NCBI GenBank assembly: GCA_964642385.1
Contig: CAZXON010000001.1
Coordinates: 1 to 64,000, forward strand
Reading direction: 5' to 3'
Source of the DNA: JBDHUW01 sp964642385
GTDB taxonomy: Bacteria; Patescibacteriota; Gracilibacteria; Absconditabacterales; Absconditicoccaceae
Length of the DNA stretch: 64,000 bases
In this document: positions 1 to 10,238 of the stretch, piece by piece
Layout of the letters: each line of letters starts with the position of its first letter
Numbering within the stretch: the first letter of the stretch is position 1
The notes under the pieces: generated by a model
What the model saw: the letters and a program-made list of their open reading frames with translations, nothing else
What the model was told of the DNA's origin: nothing
Databases searched by the model: none
Made by a program: the position numbers and the translations under genes

Positions 1-105
1 AGAAACACTATCCGGGGTGATGTTTTGTGGAGTCTTTGCAGTGTTTGGTATGTTTTTTTTGGAATGAGAGAGTGATTGCGAAGAGGTGCTTAATTGATAG
101 TCCAT
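1..105 (-). CDS. 5' part of an unknown gene, cut by the window edge
   Basis: An ATG at 103-105 opens a minus-strand frame that runs off the left edge without a stop (about 35 residues). The visible part is polar and Ser/Asn/Thr rich. Its last 18 residues (from NIPNTAKTP onward) are encoded by DNA identical to an inverted copy at 5666-5720, where a second start lies upstream. The gene follows the VWA gene in the same direction, 53 nt after its TAA, so it may belong to the same transcript. I recognise no family. The shared segment shows that this gene, or its 5' part, exists twice around the AAA-VWA module. Confidence 0.4.
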   Translation of the reverse strand, partial: MDYQLSTSSQSLSHSKKNIPNTAKTPQNITPDSVS

Positions 106-157
106 AGTCTTTTACAAGTAATAAAAAAGTTATTTAGTATATGGTTTATAGATCATT

Positions 158-2524
158 TTATCAGTCCTCATGCGTGAATAATCTATCTTTGTTATCTACT
201 AAAAAATCAATAAGTTCTACTTTTCATACAGATAAAATATTACCAATAGCATCATCATCAAACCAAATTTTTTTTCATTTTGGAAAATTTGCTGAACAAT
301 TTTTTTTCTCAGACGCATTCATTCATAATCAAAATATAATATCCAATCATCAAAAGTTATTTGTTAGTTTTGACAATTTCTCTGGCAATTTTTCTCATTG
401 GGTTGGATCGCCATCAGTAATAATAATAGGTAAAAATTCAAATTGATAATTGTAGATCTTTTTATCTCATATTTGTTCAAGTAGATCGTTAATCGCAGCT
501 TCAAGATTCGTTGCATTTTCTAGATTCTTTGTCATTCTATAGAAGTTCCCTTTTTGTGCTACATATTCTTCATTGACAAGTTTGACTGTTTTTACAGCTT
601 TTCAAAAAGCATTTACATAAAAAGGAATCTTTAATTTTTCACATACAATTCAGAGAAATATTGCTAGTTTGCGCACCTCTACCATTCTCTCTGACATACT
701 TGATGACACGTCAACCGATAACATTACTCAAAGATTTACTTTTATGCTTTCTTTTATATCTTTCCTTCCATAAAAATCATAATGCCCCATTTTTATTTTT
801 CTCGCTGCCAATGGGATATCATATAATTGACCAGAGTGATGCTTCCCTGCAATAAAATACTCTCTTAGTTTAGGTATATAATCCTCAAGAGCGCAAATAA
901 ATTCATCAGTATATGGCTCTATTTCGTCTTCCAATTGCATATACTCTTCATAGTCAGACTCTTCACTTTCAGAAAATCATTGGTCTTGCAGATTTTGTAA
1001 GAACATTTTTCTATCTATTTTTAATCATTCTATTTTATTCTCTAACTCATCAAGCAATTTTTTTCTCTCAATCTCATTTTCAACATTCTGAGCGTTTTCT
1101 AAGACCTCTTTTATCTGCTCTACTTCTTTTATTGATTTTATTTTATTTGCTTCTTGTTTTATTTTATTTGCTTGTGCAATAGATTTTTCTTTAATCGCTA
1201 TTTTTTCTTCTAGTGTTTTTTGCAATTTCTTTGCCTCTTTTTCTGCTGCTACATCTTTTCCAGACGGTTGTACTACAGGTTCTCCATGTACATTCTCAGT
1301 TATTTTTAGTCCTTTTATTGTATCATCTGATTTATTTCTCACATCATTATTAATTGTGTTTTTGGTTTTTTGAAGAAGTTTTTGTTTTTCTTCCTCGCTC
1401 ATATTATCAATACTGTTTTGTGCTTCTTGCATCAGTTTTTCTACTCTATCTTCTCATAGCCGTTTTTTTAAAGAATCAATACTAAGTGGCTTCTCATTTC
1501 ATATATTTTTTTCTCAGCCATCCTTATTTCCAACATCTATGCAAGAACCTTGTTTATTATCTCATGAATATGAGGACGACAACATTTCTTTTATTTTCTC
1601 TAAAAGGGTTTGCTGTTGGGTATCTTTTTGAGCAAGGTCTGCAAGTATTGGTAGATATATCTCATTTTTTCTTTCAACTCTTTTTGGTAAATCAGGTATA
1701 GGAGTTATAGTTTCATCATAAAAGGGAAGAACCTTTTCATATGCTTCTTGTACATCATCATCTACAATTATCTCCATAGCATATGTTTCAGGGAAGTCTG
1801 TATTGAGCCAATGATATGATAATTTACTATTTAACTGATCAACCTTATATTTCCCTCTCAAGTCAAACTCTCCATGAGTAGTTGTCGCTCACACTTTTTT
1901 ATATAATTCTCTTACGCCACTTTTGCGAACTGGAGATTTCCCTCCTACGTATCTTCAAACAAATGGATCTTCATTGGCGCCATTGAAAAACGATGCTATT
2001 AGATTACGCGGGAGTCCGTTTTCATACGCTCGTTTTGTAACTTGAAGTATGTCTTTATAATTTGACACTTCTGCATGTCATATCTCATGTGCAAAAAGCT
2101 CTCTCAAAATACTTTTATCATTTTCCAATAACATCTCCAGATCGTAGTAGATATATTTTGGACGAAAGACGTCATCAGGAATATCATTCATTCCGATTTC
2201 TCATCTCAAAAATTGATTTGCATATAATTGTACATCAATTCATAAGCCACAAGCAAAAGTGCTAGGCATATCTTCTGTTCTAGGACGAAGTTCAACTCAT
2301 TTTTCTTTTGCGTATTTCAACAACCATTGAAGATACTCTAATTTCTCATCAACCAATCTTTGTATGTCTTTTTCAGAAACTGTTTTTTTCTGAAGATTTT
2401 TTTTTAAATTCTGAGCACTAACCTCTGTACTCTTCACTTTTGCTAATGACAAAACACCAGCGTTTGATTTCTCAATAACCGGAGTTATATCTGCATTTTG
2501 TTGTGTTAGAAGTTGTTTTGACAT
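158..2524 (-). CDS. HExxH zincin-like plus C-terminal VWA domain protein
   Basis: 788 residues, read through many TGA-Gly codons from ATG 2524 to TAA 158. Around residues 142-152 lies ELFAHEIGHAE, a HExGH zinc-peptidase motif (H146, H150). About 35 residues later NGANED gives a plausible third ligand, E185, like the NxxED element of CobT/NorD-type proteins. The centre (about 360-500) is Lys/Glu-rich and probably coiled. A von Willebrand A domain fills about residues 600-788; its MIDAS motif DVSSS starts at D605 and a second metal loop reads TDGDP. It lies 43 nt downstream of the AAA+ gene, the usual MoxR/VWA arrangement (compare CobS/CobT, NirQ/NorD, RavA/ViaA). The likely role is a metal-dependent adaptor or maturation factor driven by that ATPase. 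The substrate is unknown. Confidence 0.8.
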
Positions 2525-2567
2525 CTAATAGTTGTTCTAAAAAATACGATGTAAATATTGCAGGTTT

Positions 2568-5285
2568 TTAAAAGCTTTTTGATTCCAAGTCTATTTTTAG
2601 TGCATTTCTCGTTGCGTTATCTTGGACTGATGGAAGATAAACACGCATAAATGCTTCTTTTGCTGTCTTTCCTTCTTCAAGTTCAGACATCATTTTATTA
2701 AGGTCTCTTGGAGAAACGCTATTAGAGATTTTTTCTAGTTTGTTTATTCACGTCATTTTCTCTATATATCTGTTACGGATATGGTCAGCAAATTGTAAAA
2801 GAGTATATATATCTTTTATCCCCTCTACAGTATCTTCCCCATAGAGCTCTTTTGCGGCTTCTTCATCTGATTCATTTAGCACTTTGTTCCAGATTTGAAC
2901 AAACTCAGGATCTGAAAGCTTATCATTTTTTATATCGGCAATTTGTTTTTCTTGTTCTTCTGTTAAAAAATGATAAGAGCGTTTTTTCTCTATCAAATAT
3001 TTTATATGATTAACTTTTTCTTGGCTATGTCATTTAATAGTAAGAAACTTATAATACAAAGGACTATTTCTATATAACATAAGTGCTTCATCATAAGCGA
3101 TTACATCCGTTCAATCAGGTTGCATTATTTTTAACTTAGGATAATTAACAACATATGTCGTCTCTCTTGATATTGTATCCTGTGGTTTAGGAGCCGTTCA
3201 TAAATAATGAGTAGGATTTTGTGTCCCTATAATAAGGAGATCTTCTTGTGCTTTAACATACTCATTATCATATGGCAAAGTTAATCTTCTTCTAAAATCA
3301 AATAAACCATTTAATAATTTAACAACCCCAGTAGGCAACGTATTTATCTCATCAAACAAAAGGATAGCGCCTGGCGTCAATGCTGCTTCATATACTTTTG
3401 AGTGAAGTTTATATGTCCCATTTTCATTTATCAACCACTGATATGTTAGATCTTCTTTAGTTGCACTATTATTACATGGGAAAGTAAAAACTTTTCTGTT
3501 GGTATAATGCGCATAGATGTCTATTAGAACATTCTTTCCTACACCACCTTCTCATTCTAAGGTTATTATCCCATCTTGTTTCAAGATTTGCCTTCTACAA
3601 AGTCTCGCTAATGCTTGTAAATCTTCGATTACTTGATGCGTAATAACGATATTATCACCGAGGCTTGGGACTTCTCAGAACTGTTTTTCAGGGAATCTAT
3701 TTAATATATCTTGTATCGAAAAAAGAGGATTTTGTTTGTTAATGATTTTTAAATTATACTTATTTCGTTTTTCTTTTAATTGTGTTATTCTTTTTTCTGT
3801 AGTATCTATGATAATATTATTTTCACTACCAGAATAGGAATTTTGGAACGTTTTCTTATAAGAAAGAGCCTGATCTAATTGTTTTTTAAGAATGTCTCTT
3901 TCGCTGCGCAATTTGATAAACTCAGGATCTTTGAGTAGTGTTTTTTGTCATGTCATCATTTCCTGCCATTCCTTTTTTGTATATACATATTGTATTTCTT
4001 GTCCTCCCTGCACCCTGAGTTGCTTTGATAAGGATGGTTTAATAATGTCTTTTTTATTTCTTCTGTTTTGAAACGTTGCCACAATAGAATCCTTATCTGA
4101 TTCATTCAAAATTGGTTCTAATTTCCATAGTTGTTTTTTGACAGATTGATCGCTTTTATTGATAGCGACCTTTTCATTTCAAAAAAACACGTCATCACCT
4201 TTTACAAGTATTCTTGGTAGTTTAGATAAAATCATTGCTAAAACGCCTCTCTTAAGCGATTCGTATCTTTGTACAAGCTCATTTTTCTTATCGTCCTGCA
4301 AAAACGTTATTTTTTGTTTCCACTCTTTAAGCTCATCTGCATTTTCGAAGTTCTGGAATTCTTGCTCATCAGTTACATTCTTAATTGAATTTGCTATATT
4401 TTCTTCTAGCACAACAAGGCATATATCATAAAGTTTTTTTATAAATACATTTTCAAAATCATTTGATAGTTGCTGTAAAAACTCTTCAGCTGCACTCCCT
4501 CATGCAATCTGTTCCTGTAATCAAGATATTTGTGTTTGCACGTCTTCCTTTTCTCAAATATCCACAAAAATATTTCTCTCTACTCTTGCCTCGTCTAATT
4601 GGTCATACAGACTATTCATTCTTTCTAAAAGTGCTTTACTCGTTTTAGAAAAGATATGTTGTAAAGCGCATTGTTTAATGGTCGTTTCCATGTTTTCTGA
4701 TATCAAAGTATTCTCTTTCATTTTTGATAAATGGTCTCAAAGAATTATGTAATTTTTTTCATTAACAATTTCTCATATACTTTCTAAAATAGCATCCATG
4801 CAATCAGAAAACGCATGTTGCACCTCCTCTGCAAGAAAATCATTTAATGCTTTTTCAAGTTCTGCATTATTGGTACCAAAATCGATAGGGAAATGTATTG
4901 GAGTGTCCGCTGTTTCTAATACAGTTGTAAGTCGATTGATAACAGTATTTGGTAATCATTCCCGAAAAGCTCTCTCTTTTTCTTTTCGTTCTCATAAAAG
5001 ATGTTGTATCATATTTGGGATGATTTCTTCTTTTACGAGCTGATAGACGTGTTCATAATTATATTCTTGCAATAGAATAAATCCGTCATCTCCCATATTC
5101 TCAATATCTTTCTTAACATCAGAAAAGTTTGCATACAGCTCTCATGCTTGACGATTCGTAAGTTCTTTCCCTTGAGTAAGTGGCTGCAAACGATCAATCA
5201 GAGCTCTTATATTATGCCCGACCGTTTGCGCTTCTTGTGATTGAGATGATGAATTTTTAACATTCTTTGAGGAGAATATAACCAT
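2568..5285 (-). CDS. Large MoxR/midasin-like AAA+ ATPase
   Basis: 905 residues from ATG 5285 to TAA 2568; a TTG 42 nt upstream is an alternative start. Residues 1-500 are Lys/Glu-rich, helical and probably coiled-coil. The AAA+ core follows: Walker A GEGGVGKN (K584; its first Gly is TGA) and Walker B ILLFDEIN (D645, E646), followed by the LPTGVVKLLNGLFDFRR stretch typical of MoxR-type ATPases. The C-terminal helical part (EEQEKQIADIKND and onward) would be the lid. Most MoxR proteins have about 300-400 residues, so the long N-terminal extension is unusual. With the downstream HExxH-VWA gene it forms a two-gene ATPase/adaptor module. Family assignment is firm, the biological role is not. Confidence 0.8.
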
Positions 5286-5651
5286 GTATTTTATAAAAAA
5301 GTAAAAACTCTCTACAATAATACCCAAAAATTTTCTAAGAAGCCAAAAAAAGGTTTTTCAGATCAAAACATGAAAGAAAATAGCGACCATTATTTTAGAT
5401 TTTGTGTATAATATGTTTGCGGCGCTGAGATTAAAAAAGGCAGTAGCCAAAATCTTATCGGAGTTGATATAGTTCCCTATTAAAAATAGTTTTATCGAAG
5501 CAATTTCAATATTATATAACAATATAAAAAAATGGTTTATAAAAAAATAGTAAAAATAATGAAAAATATTTTTTTAAGCAATATATTTTTGAAATAGATA
5601 TACTTGTTATGAATATTTAATTCCCCCCTATTTATATAATCAAACATACTG
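5286..5651. other. 366-nt gene-free gap between divergent genes
   Basis: This AT-rich stretch separates the start of the AAA+ gene (minus) from the truncated plus-strand frame at 5652. It must hold the AAA-VWA promoter. I see no convincing coding frame, tRNA or strong hairpin in it. Confidence 0.4.
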
Positions 5652-5963
5652 ATGCTGGAAAACGTAAACATACCAAACACTGCAAAGACTCCACAAAACA
5701 TCACCCCGGATAGTGTTTCTACACACTTCAAAATATCCGATGATTTGAGAGGGACATTACAGGTGATACAAGAGATAGCTGAGGAAAACAGAAAAAATTC
5801 AAAAAGACGCTCACAATCACTTCCCAACTGAAGAAGTTTTGGAATATTTAAAAATCAGAAAATGACTGATCGATGCTGTTGTTATGTGTGGCTGAGAACC
5901 AACGTTACAAACTGATCTTCCAGATTTTTTGCGTACGATAAAAGACATGTGATTTCTCGTTAA
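5652..5963 (+). pseudogene. Second, truncated copy of the left-edge gene
   Basis: A plus-strand frame starts with ATG 5652 (MLENVNIPNTAKTP) and matches the left-edge gene over 5666-5720, in inverted orientation. Downstream it continues with a credible helical stretch (LRGTLQVIQEIAEENRK). From about 5820 on, however, the same DNA encodes the radical SAM protein in another frame, and this frame stops at TAA 5961-5963. I read it as the 5' part of a gene joined to a radical SAM fragment, so the true homologous part ends near 5815. It could also be a tiny real gene. Confidence 0.45.
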
Positions 5964-6426
5964 ACTTGATACAAATGGCACACAGCCAGAAGTCGTGCAA
6001 AATCTAATAAACGAAAACCTTCTTGATTATATCGCAATGGACATTAAAGATGATTTTGCATGAATGGACTACCTAACTCAGACAACAGGAAAACAAGAAT
6101 TTTTAAAAAAATCTATTGATATAATAATGACAAGTTGACTAGAATACGAGTTCAGAACTACTGTCTCCAAGCCATATCATACACCTGAGAAAATCGAAGC
6201 AATCGCTTCATATATCGCAACCCGCGCAAAAGAACTTTCTGATGATTCCTGAAATTTCCCTCATTGAAATAACAAACCGCTCAAATACGCAATCCAAAAT
6301 TTCTATCCAACGGAAAACATGATAGATCCTTCATTTATCGCTGGGAAATTCACCCGCACAGAGATGAACGAGTTATGAGCTATTGCAAACAAATATGTAA
6401 AAACAGAAATTAGAGGATTGATGTAA
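5779..6426 (+). pseudogene. Radical SAM activating-enzyme gene lacking its 5' end
   Basis: The frame matches the C-terminal three quarters of NrdG/PFL-activase-type radical SAM proteins. Visible motifs are VVMCGGEPTLQ (the GGE motif), VKLDTNGTQPE and LLDYIAMDIKDD. The family needs a CxxxCxxC cluster just before the HFPTEEVLEYL stretch, but in this frame an in-frame TAG at 5776-5778 lies only about 40 nt upstream. No Cys triad is visible in any upstream frame. The first in-frame ATG (5884) is already inside the GGE motif. The gene ends at TAA 6424-6426. It is most likely a remnant from a rearrangement that joined it to the duplicated 5' sequence at 5652. A sequence or assembly error is the alternative. 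Confidence 0.7.
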
Positions 6427-6430
6427 TACT

Positions 6431-6442
6431 TTGTATATACAA
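6431..6442. repeat. TTGTATATACAA palindrome
   Basis: A perfect 12-bp palindrome 4 nt after the radical SAM remnant's stop. A second identical copy lies at 6557-6568 in the same short intergenic space. Its core TGTATATACA recurs about ten times in the window. Confidence 0.5.
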
Positions 6443-6556
6443 ATTTTCTATATTACTCTTCTTAGCTTGCCATATACAAAATAAGCCATTATTTCACCTA
6501 TACAAGAGCTGATTCAAACTAAGCACCTATCTCTTTAAAAATCAATAGTTCTGATA

Positions 6557-6568
6557 TTGTATATACAA
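6557..6568. repeat. TTGTATATACAA palindrome
   Basis: Second perfect copy in this convergent intergenic region, 5 nt beyond the PepF stop. It could be a regulator site or a recurring AT-rich promoter-like element. Confidence 0.5.
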
Positions 6569-6573
6569 GATTT

Positions 6574-8259
6574 TTATATTACTTTCTCCCATTCCTTGTA
6601 AACAAACTCACCCAACTCTTTGATATTTTCTGGCGTAAAATCAAACTGAATACCCATTGCCTCATAGATCGCTGGTACTGATTTTGTATATCCAAGAGAC
6701 AATCACGCTTTGTATTTTTCTAGTGCACGTTCTCACTCAATCATATAATTTTTCCAAATCCCGATAGCACCGAGTTGTGCAATACCATATTCAATATAGT
6801 AAAATGGCACTTCAAATATGTGAAGTTGCGCTTGCCAACGCTTTTTTGCAAAGATTGCGTAATCAGAAAAGTCTATCCAAGGTTGATATGTGGCTAATAG
6901 TTCTTGCATCTTTTCATCTCTTTGTTGGATGGAATGCATTGGATTTTTATAGGCTCGGTATTGAAACGAATCAATCACAGAAATCCAAGGAAGCGTTTCA
7001 ATCACTCCTGATAGTGTTTGTTCTTTTGCTTTTTTAAGGTGTGTTGGATTTTGATAAAATAGCGACCGAGTGTCCATTGTCAATAATTCCATACTCATCG
7101 ACGCAACCTCACATACTTCTGAAGGTGGATGTTTGATAGACAGTGGTAAATGATCACTAAAAAAAGAGTGTATTGCGTGCCCAGCTTCATGCACAAGTGT
7201 TTCTACATCTCTTTGCAATCCAACTGCATTCATAAAAATAAATGGAGATTTAGATACCGGCAGATATGTCTGATACCCTCATCACTGTTTACCTTCTCTG
7301 GACTCTACGTCAAAGAATCATCCCGTACGCATTGTTTCAATTTTTTGTGCAAACGGCATAGAGAGTTGACCTATTGCAAGAATTCATTTCTCCAACAACT
7401 CCTCGCCCGTTTTAAATGGTTTAAGTTCTGGCTCTCAGACAACTGTTGCGCTCAGATCATATGGTTTTAGAGTTTCTACACCCAAGCGTTGTTTCTGGTA
7501 CTCATAGATTTTTTGTGCCAGTGGAACAATATATTTTTTTACTCATTCGTGAAATGCAAATACTTGTTCTTGTGTATAATCAAATCTATCAAAATTATCC
7601 CATTGATACTCTACAAAACTTTCATATCCAGCATTTTTTGCGATTGTGTTTCTAAGCGCCAATTGTTTTGAAAAAAGTTCATCTATTTTCACCGCATCTT
7701 GTGCTCTACGTGACCATATTTTTTCATACACGTCCTTTCTAAGCTCCCTATCTGTTGATTGCAGATGGATACCTGCTTGTTGCAATGTGAGATTTTTTCC
7801 ATCATGCTCAATCATCATTGCGCCAGTAGTTTCTCCGTACAATCTTTCTGTTTCAGACAACTCAACACTAAGCGGAATATTTTCTTCTCTATACATTGCA
7901 ATTGCTTGTTTGATACTTTTCAAAAGTATTTCATACCCAGTATTTTCTTGTGCAATTTCATCAAGTCATGGTAAAGAAATTATCTTCTTGTGCAAAAGAT
8001 TGCTTACTTCGTGCAGTTTCGGAGCAATTTCAGTAATATACGTGATATATGATTGTTTATATTCTTCGTTCTTTGTATCACAACTGTTACGAACGTATCT
8101 CCGATTTTCATCCTCAGAAATATGAGCAGACAAGGCATCAGAATCCCTAAACCATTGTAAAGTTTGTTCTTTTGTGATTACCTCACGAGACAATAGCTCA
8201 TCAAAATATGGTTTAACATCATCATACGAATTCATCACGAAATGATCTATCTGAAGCAT
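6574..8259 (-). CDS. M3-family oligoendopeptidase (PepF-like)
   Basis: 561 residues. The zinc site is HEAGH at residues 357-361 within VETLVHEAGHAIHSFF. The following acidic helix (PPSEVCEVASMSMELL) carries the third ligand expected for M3 peptidases, and the C-terminal region has the YYIEYGIAQLGA stretch typical of the family. The length fits PepF (about 560-600 residues). There is no signal peptide, so the enzyme is cytoplasmic; the family degrades short peptides. The start ATG at 8257-8259 is preceded by an AT-rich leader and a GC-rich structured island further upstream. The gene is monocistronic and convergent with the radical SAM remnant. Confidence 0.92.
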
Positions 8260-8339
8260 TTACTTTTCCAATATAAAATAAAATTATCTATAAGTATATA
8301 CATTCTAAGAGTTTTATGCAACCGAAAGGATAAAAAATT

Positions 8340-8460
8340 ATTTTCTGCGACCGTTGAGAGCAGCAAACCAATCTCTCCCGCCGAAGGCGGGATGCCCGTA
8401 CTATCGACGGAAAAATAGCTGACCAAAGACAGGACGGGCAACAACTTCGTTGTACACTAT
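8340..8460. other. GC-rich structured island, possible ncRNA or repeat hairpin
   Basis: In an AT-rich genome this 120-nt stretch is strikingly GC-rich and self-complementary. It contains the hairpin CCCGCCTTCGGCGGG (minus sense), the helix GCCCGT...ACGGGC around it, and an ACAAC-TTC-GTTGT hairpin at its right end. It sits between the divergent PepF and DUF4230 genes. It is not tmRNA, RNase P or SRP RNA by any motif I know. Frames through it are short and unlike the neighbours. Confidence 0.45.
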
Positions 8461-8519
8461 TGCAATGAAAAATATTTTTATTATACTGCAATTGTATTTA
8501 TTTATTGATCTTTCTGGAG

Positions 8520-9158
8520 ATGTCCAATATCGCCAAATCTTTGATGGCACTTGCAATAATTGCAATTTGTGCTGTAATCCTTTTCTTTGGATACCAATGG
8601 TATTTTGCTAAACCTAACTCGCAAAAGATAGAAGTAGATATGACCAAAACCACAATCATTACACAGCTTGCAAGCGTTGGGAATCTAGAAACTGTACGCA
8701 TGAATCTACAAAAAATTGTAGAAGGGAAAAAATGACTTGAAGATATTTTACCAAACAAAGATCGGGATAACTTGGTACAAACGTTTTTCTTCGTAGACAA
8801 AATACAACTTGTTGCATACGCTGAAGTAGTAGCGTGATTTGATATTAGCAAGCTTACAACAGGCGACATTAAAATCAATTCAGACAATTCGATTACACTC
8901 ATCCTTCCAGCTCCAAAAATTCTCAGTAGTTATCTCACCGAAGAAACAAAACCTTTTTTGAGAGAAACTGGCATCTTAACGAACGGCAATGAGCAACTAG
9001 AAACCGAGATTAGAAATGAAACGCTTAAAATCATGACCATCGAAGCGATTCAAAGAGGCATATTGGACGCCGCACTCAAAAATGCAACAAATGCACTCGC
9101 TCCACTGATAGGAAATATGGGATATACCATACAAGAAATTTTGATACAATCTGATTAA
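8520..9158 (+). CDS. DUF4230 membrane-anchored protein
   Basis: 212 residues. The start is ATG 8520; a TTG 15 nt upstream is possible. An N-terminal transmembrane anchor spans about residues 8-28 (LMALAIIAICAVILFFGY), and the rest lies outside the membrane. The body has the DUF4230 pattern: VASVGNLETVRMNLQKIV near the start, then AYAEVVAGFDISKL, DITLILPAP-type strands (ITLILPAPKIL), and a C-terminal helical region with RGILDAALKNATNAL. The function of this family is unknown; members are small surface or periplasm-facing anchors. The gene converges with the next gene, only 14 nt between the two stops. Confidence 0.75.
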
Positions 9159-9172
9159 AAAATATTTTAACA

Positions 9173-10042
9173 CTACTTAGAAATGTCGATTATTTTAACC
9201 ACTTCTGAAATTATTTTTTCTCATCCAAAAGGTACTCAATAGTAACAATTATAAATATCCTTTCCTCGCTTCTCTCCATCTCTTTTTATAGTCCATGAAA
9301 AAAGTCATATTGCTTTGACGGGCATATGTATTTCCAATCTTTGCGTATGCGGATTTTTGACCATTTTTATGCCGTCTATGAAAACGCCCGGCACAGCCGA
9401 TTTTACCAAAAATGTTCTCTCTCAAATTGTAATAACAAATGTAGGATCTTTAACTTTTTCAGGATTTTTACCAATTATTTGAAAAGCATCAGGGTTGGAG
9501 TTCTGCACGAAAACGGGATCCTGAGCGAGTGAACTATCTATAAGGAAACTCACTTTCCCATCTCTATGTTTGCTATTTTTAAATGAAAAATGTACAGAGC
9601 CAGGAAACCCATACTTTTTAGATAAAGACTGATTAGAAAATGTTATGCTTTTTAAAGGAAGGTCATTAGTTCATTTGATAGCATTAATTTGTTTTGCCAC
9701 ATCGGCAATAAATATTTTTTTAGCATTTTTCTCACTCTCTGAGAGTTCTTTATCTTCCTTTCCAAACAAAGAAGAATATGGGACTGTATTGTACTTCTTA
9801 AAATCATAATTATTCTCTTCTCAGATTGGATCAATTTGAGCATCTACGAGTTCGATTTCTGCTATTGGATTTTCTATTGCGTCGACATGTTTTCAAGCCA
9901 CGGTAGGATAACCAGATTGCAAAAGTAGAAACAACGCTAGTCAAATTTTTCCTTTATAAAAAAACGAGATAGATTTTTTAGATTCTGAAAGATGTGGTTC
10001 TCAGTGCAAATCACTAAATGGAGCTTGTTCTATTTTTTTCAT
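9173..10042 (-). CDS. Membrane-anchored extracytoplasmic protein of unknown family
   Basis: 289 residues when TGA is read as Gly; the standard code breaks it into pieces. A short polar N-terminus is followed by a hydrophobic segment at about residues 25-40 (GKIGLALFLLLQSGYPTVAG), a signal peptide or anchor. The rest is soluble with beta-rich stretches such as FLIDSSLAQDPVFVQ, FVITIGERTFLVKS and GLFSWTIKRDGEK. The C-terminus (NCYYGVPFGGEKIISE) ends at TAG 9173-9175. I recognise no family. The clean frame and TGA at plausible glycines support a real gene. It is divergent from the trigger factor gene. Confidence 0.65.
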
Positions 10043-10238
10043 AGAATGACTTTCAAAAAGACATATTTTAAAAAATCGAAGGAATAGTATTAACTCAATA
10101 TCCAAGGAATTATTCCTTGACAAATGATAATATATCTTTTTGATGTGTTTTCAATATAAAATCATCTTCCAATTGATAAATCGTTCTGAATCTCTATACT
10201 CAATAAACGTGTTTTAATTTTTTATATGCAAAAAAAGT

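Noticed and set aside
141..446. Plus-strand open frame near the left edge
   Set aside because: It is antisense to the 3' VWA domain of the 158-2524 gene, whose MIDAS motif and code-25 frame are clear.
3198..3434. A separate small ATPase gene
   Set aside because: It is the Walker B part of the large AAA+ gene, which appears separate only if TGA is read as stop.
8247..8491. Two short minus-strand frames across the GC-rich island
   Set aside because: They only read the hairpin sequence, overlap each other in different frames and resemble no protein family.
9652..9843. Minus-strand frame of 63 residues
   Set aside because: Out of frame with the longer code-25 gene 9173-10042 that covers it.
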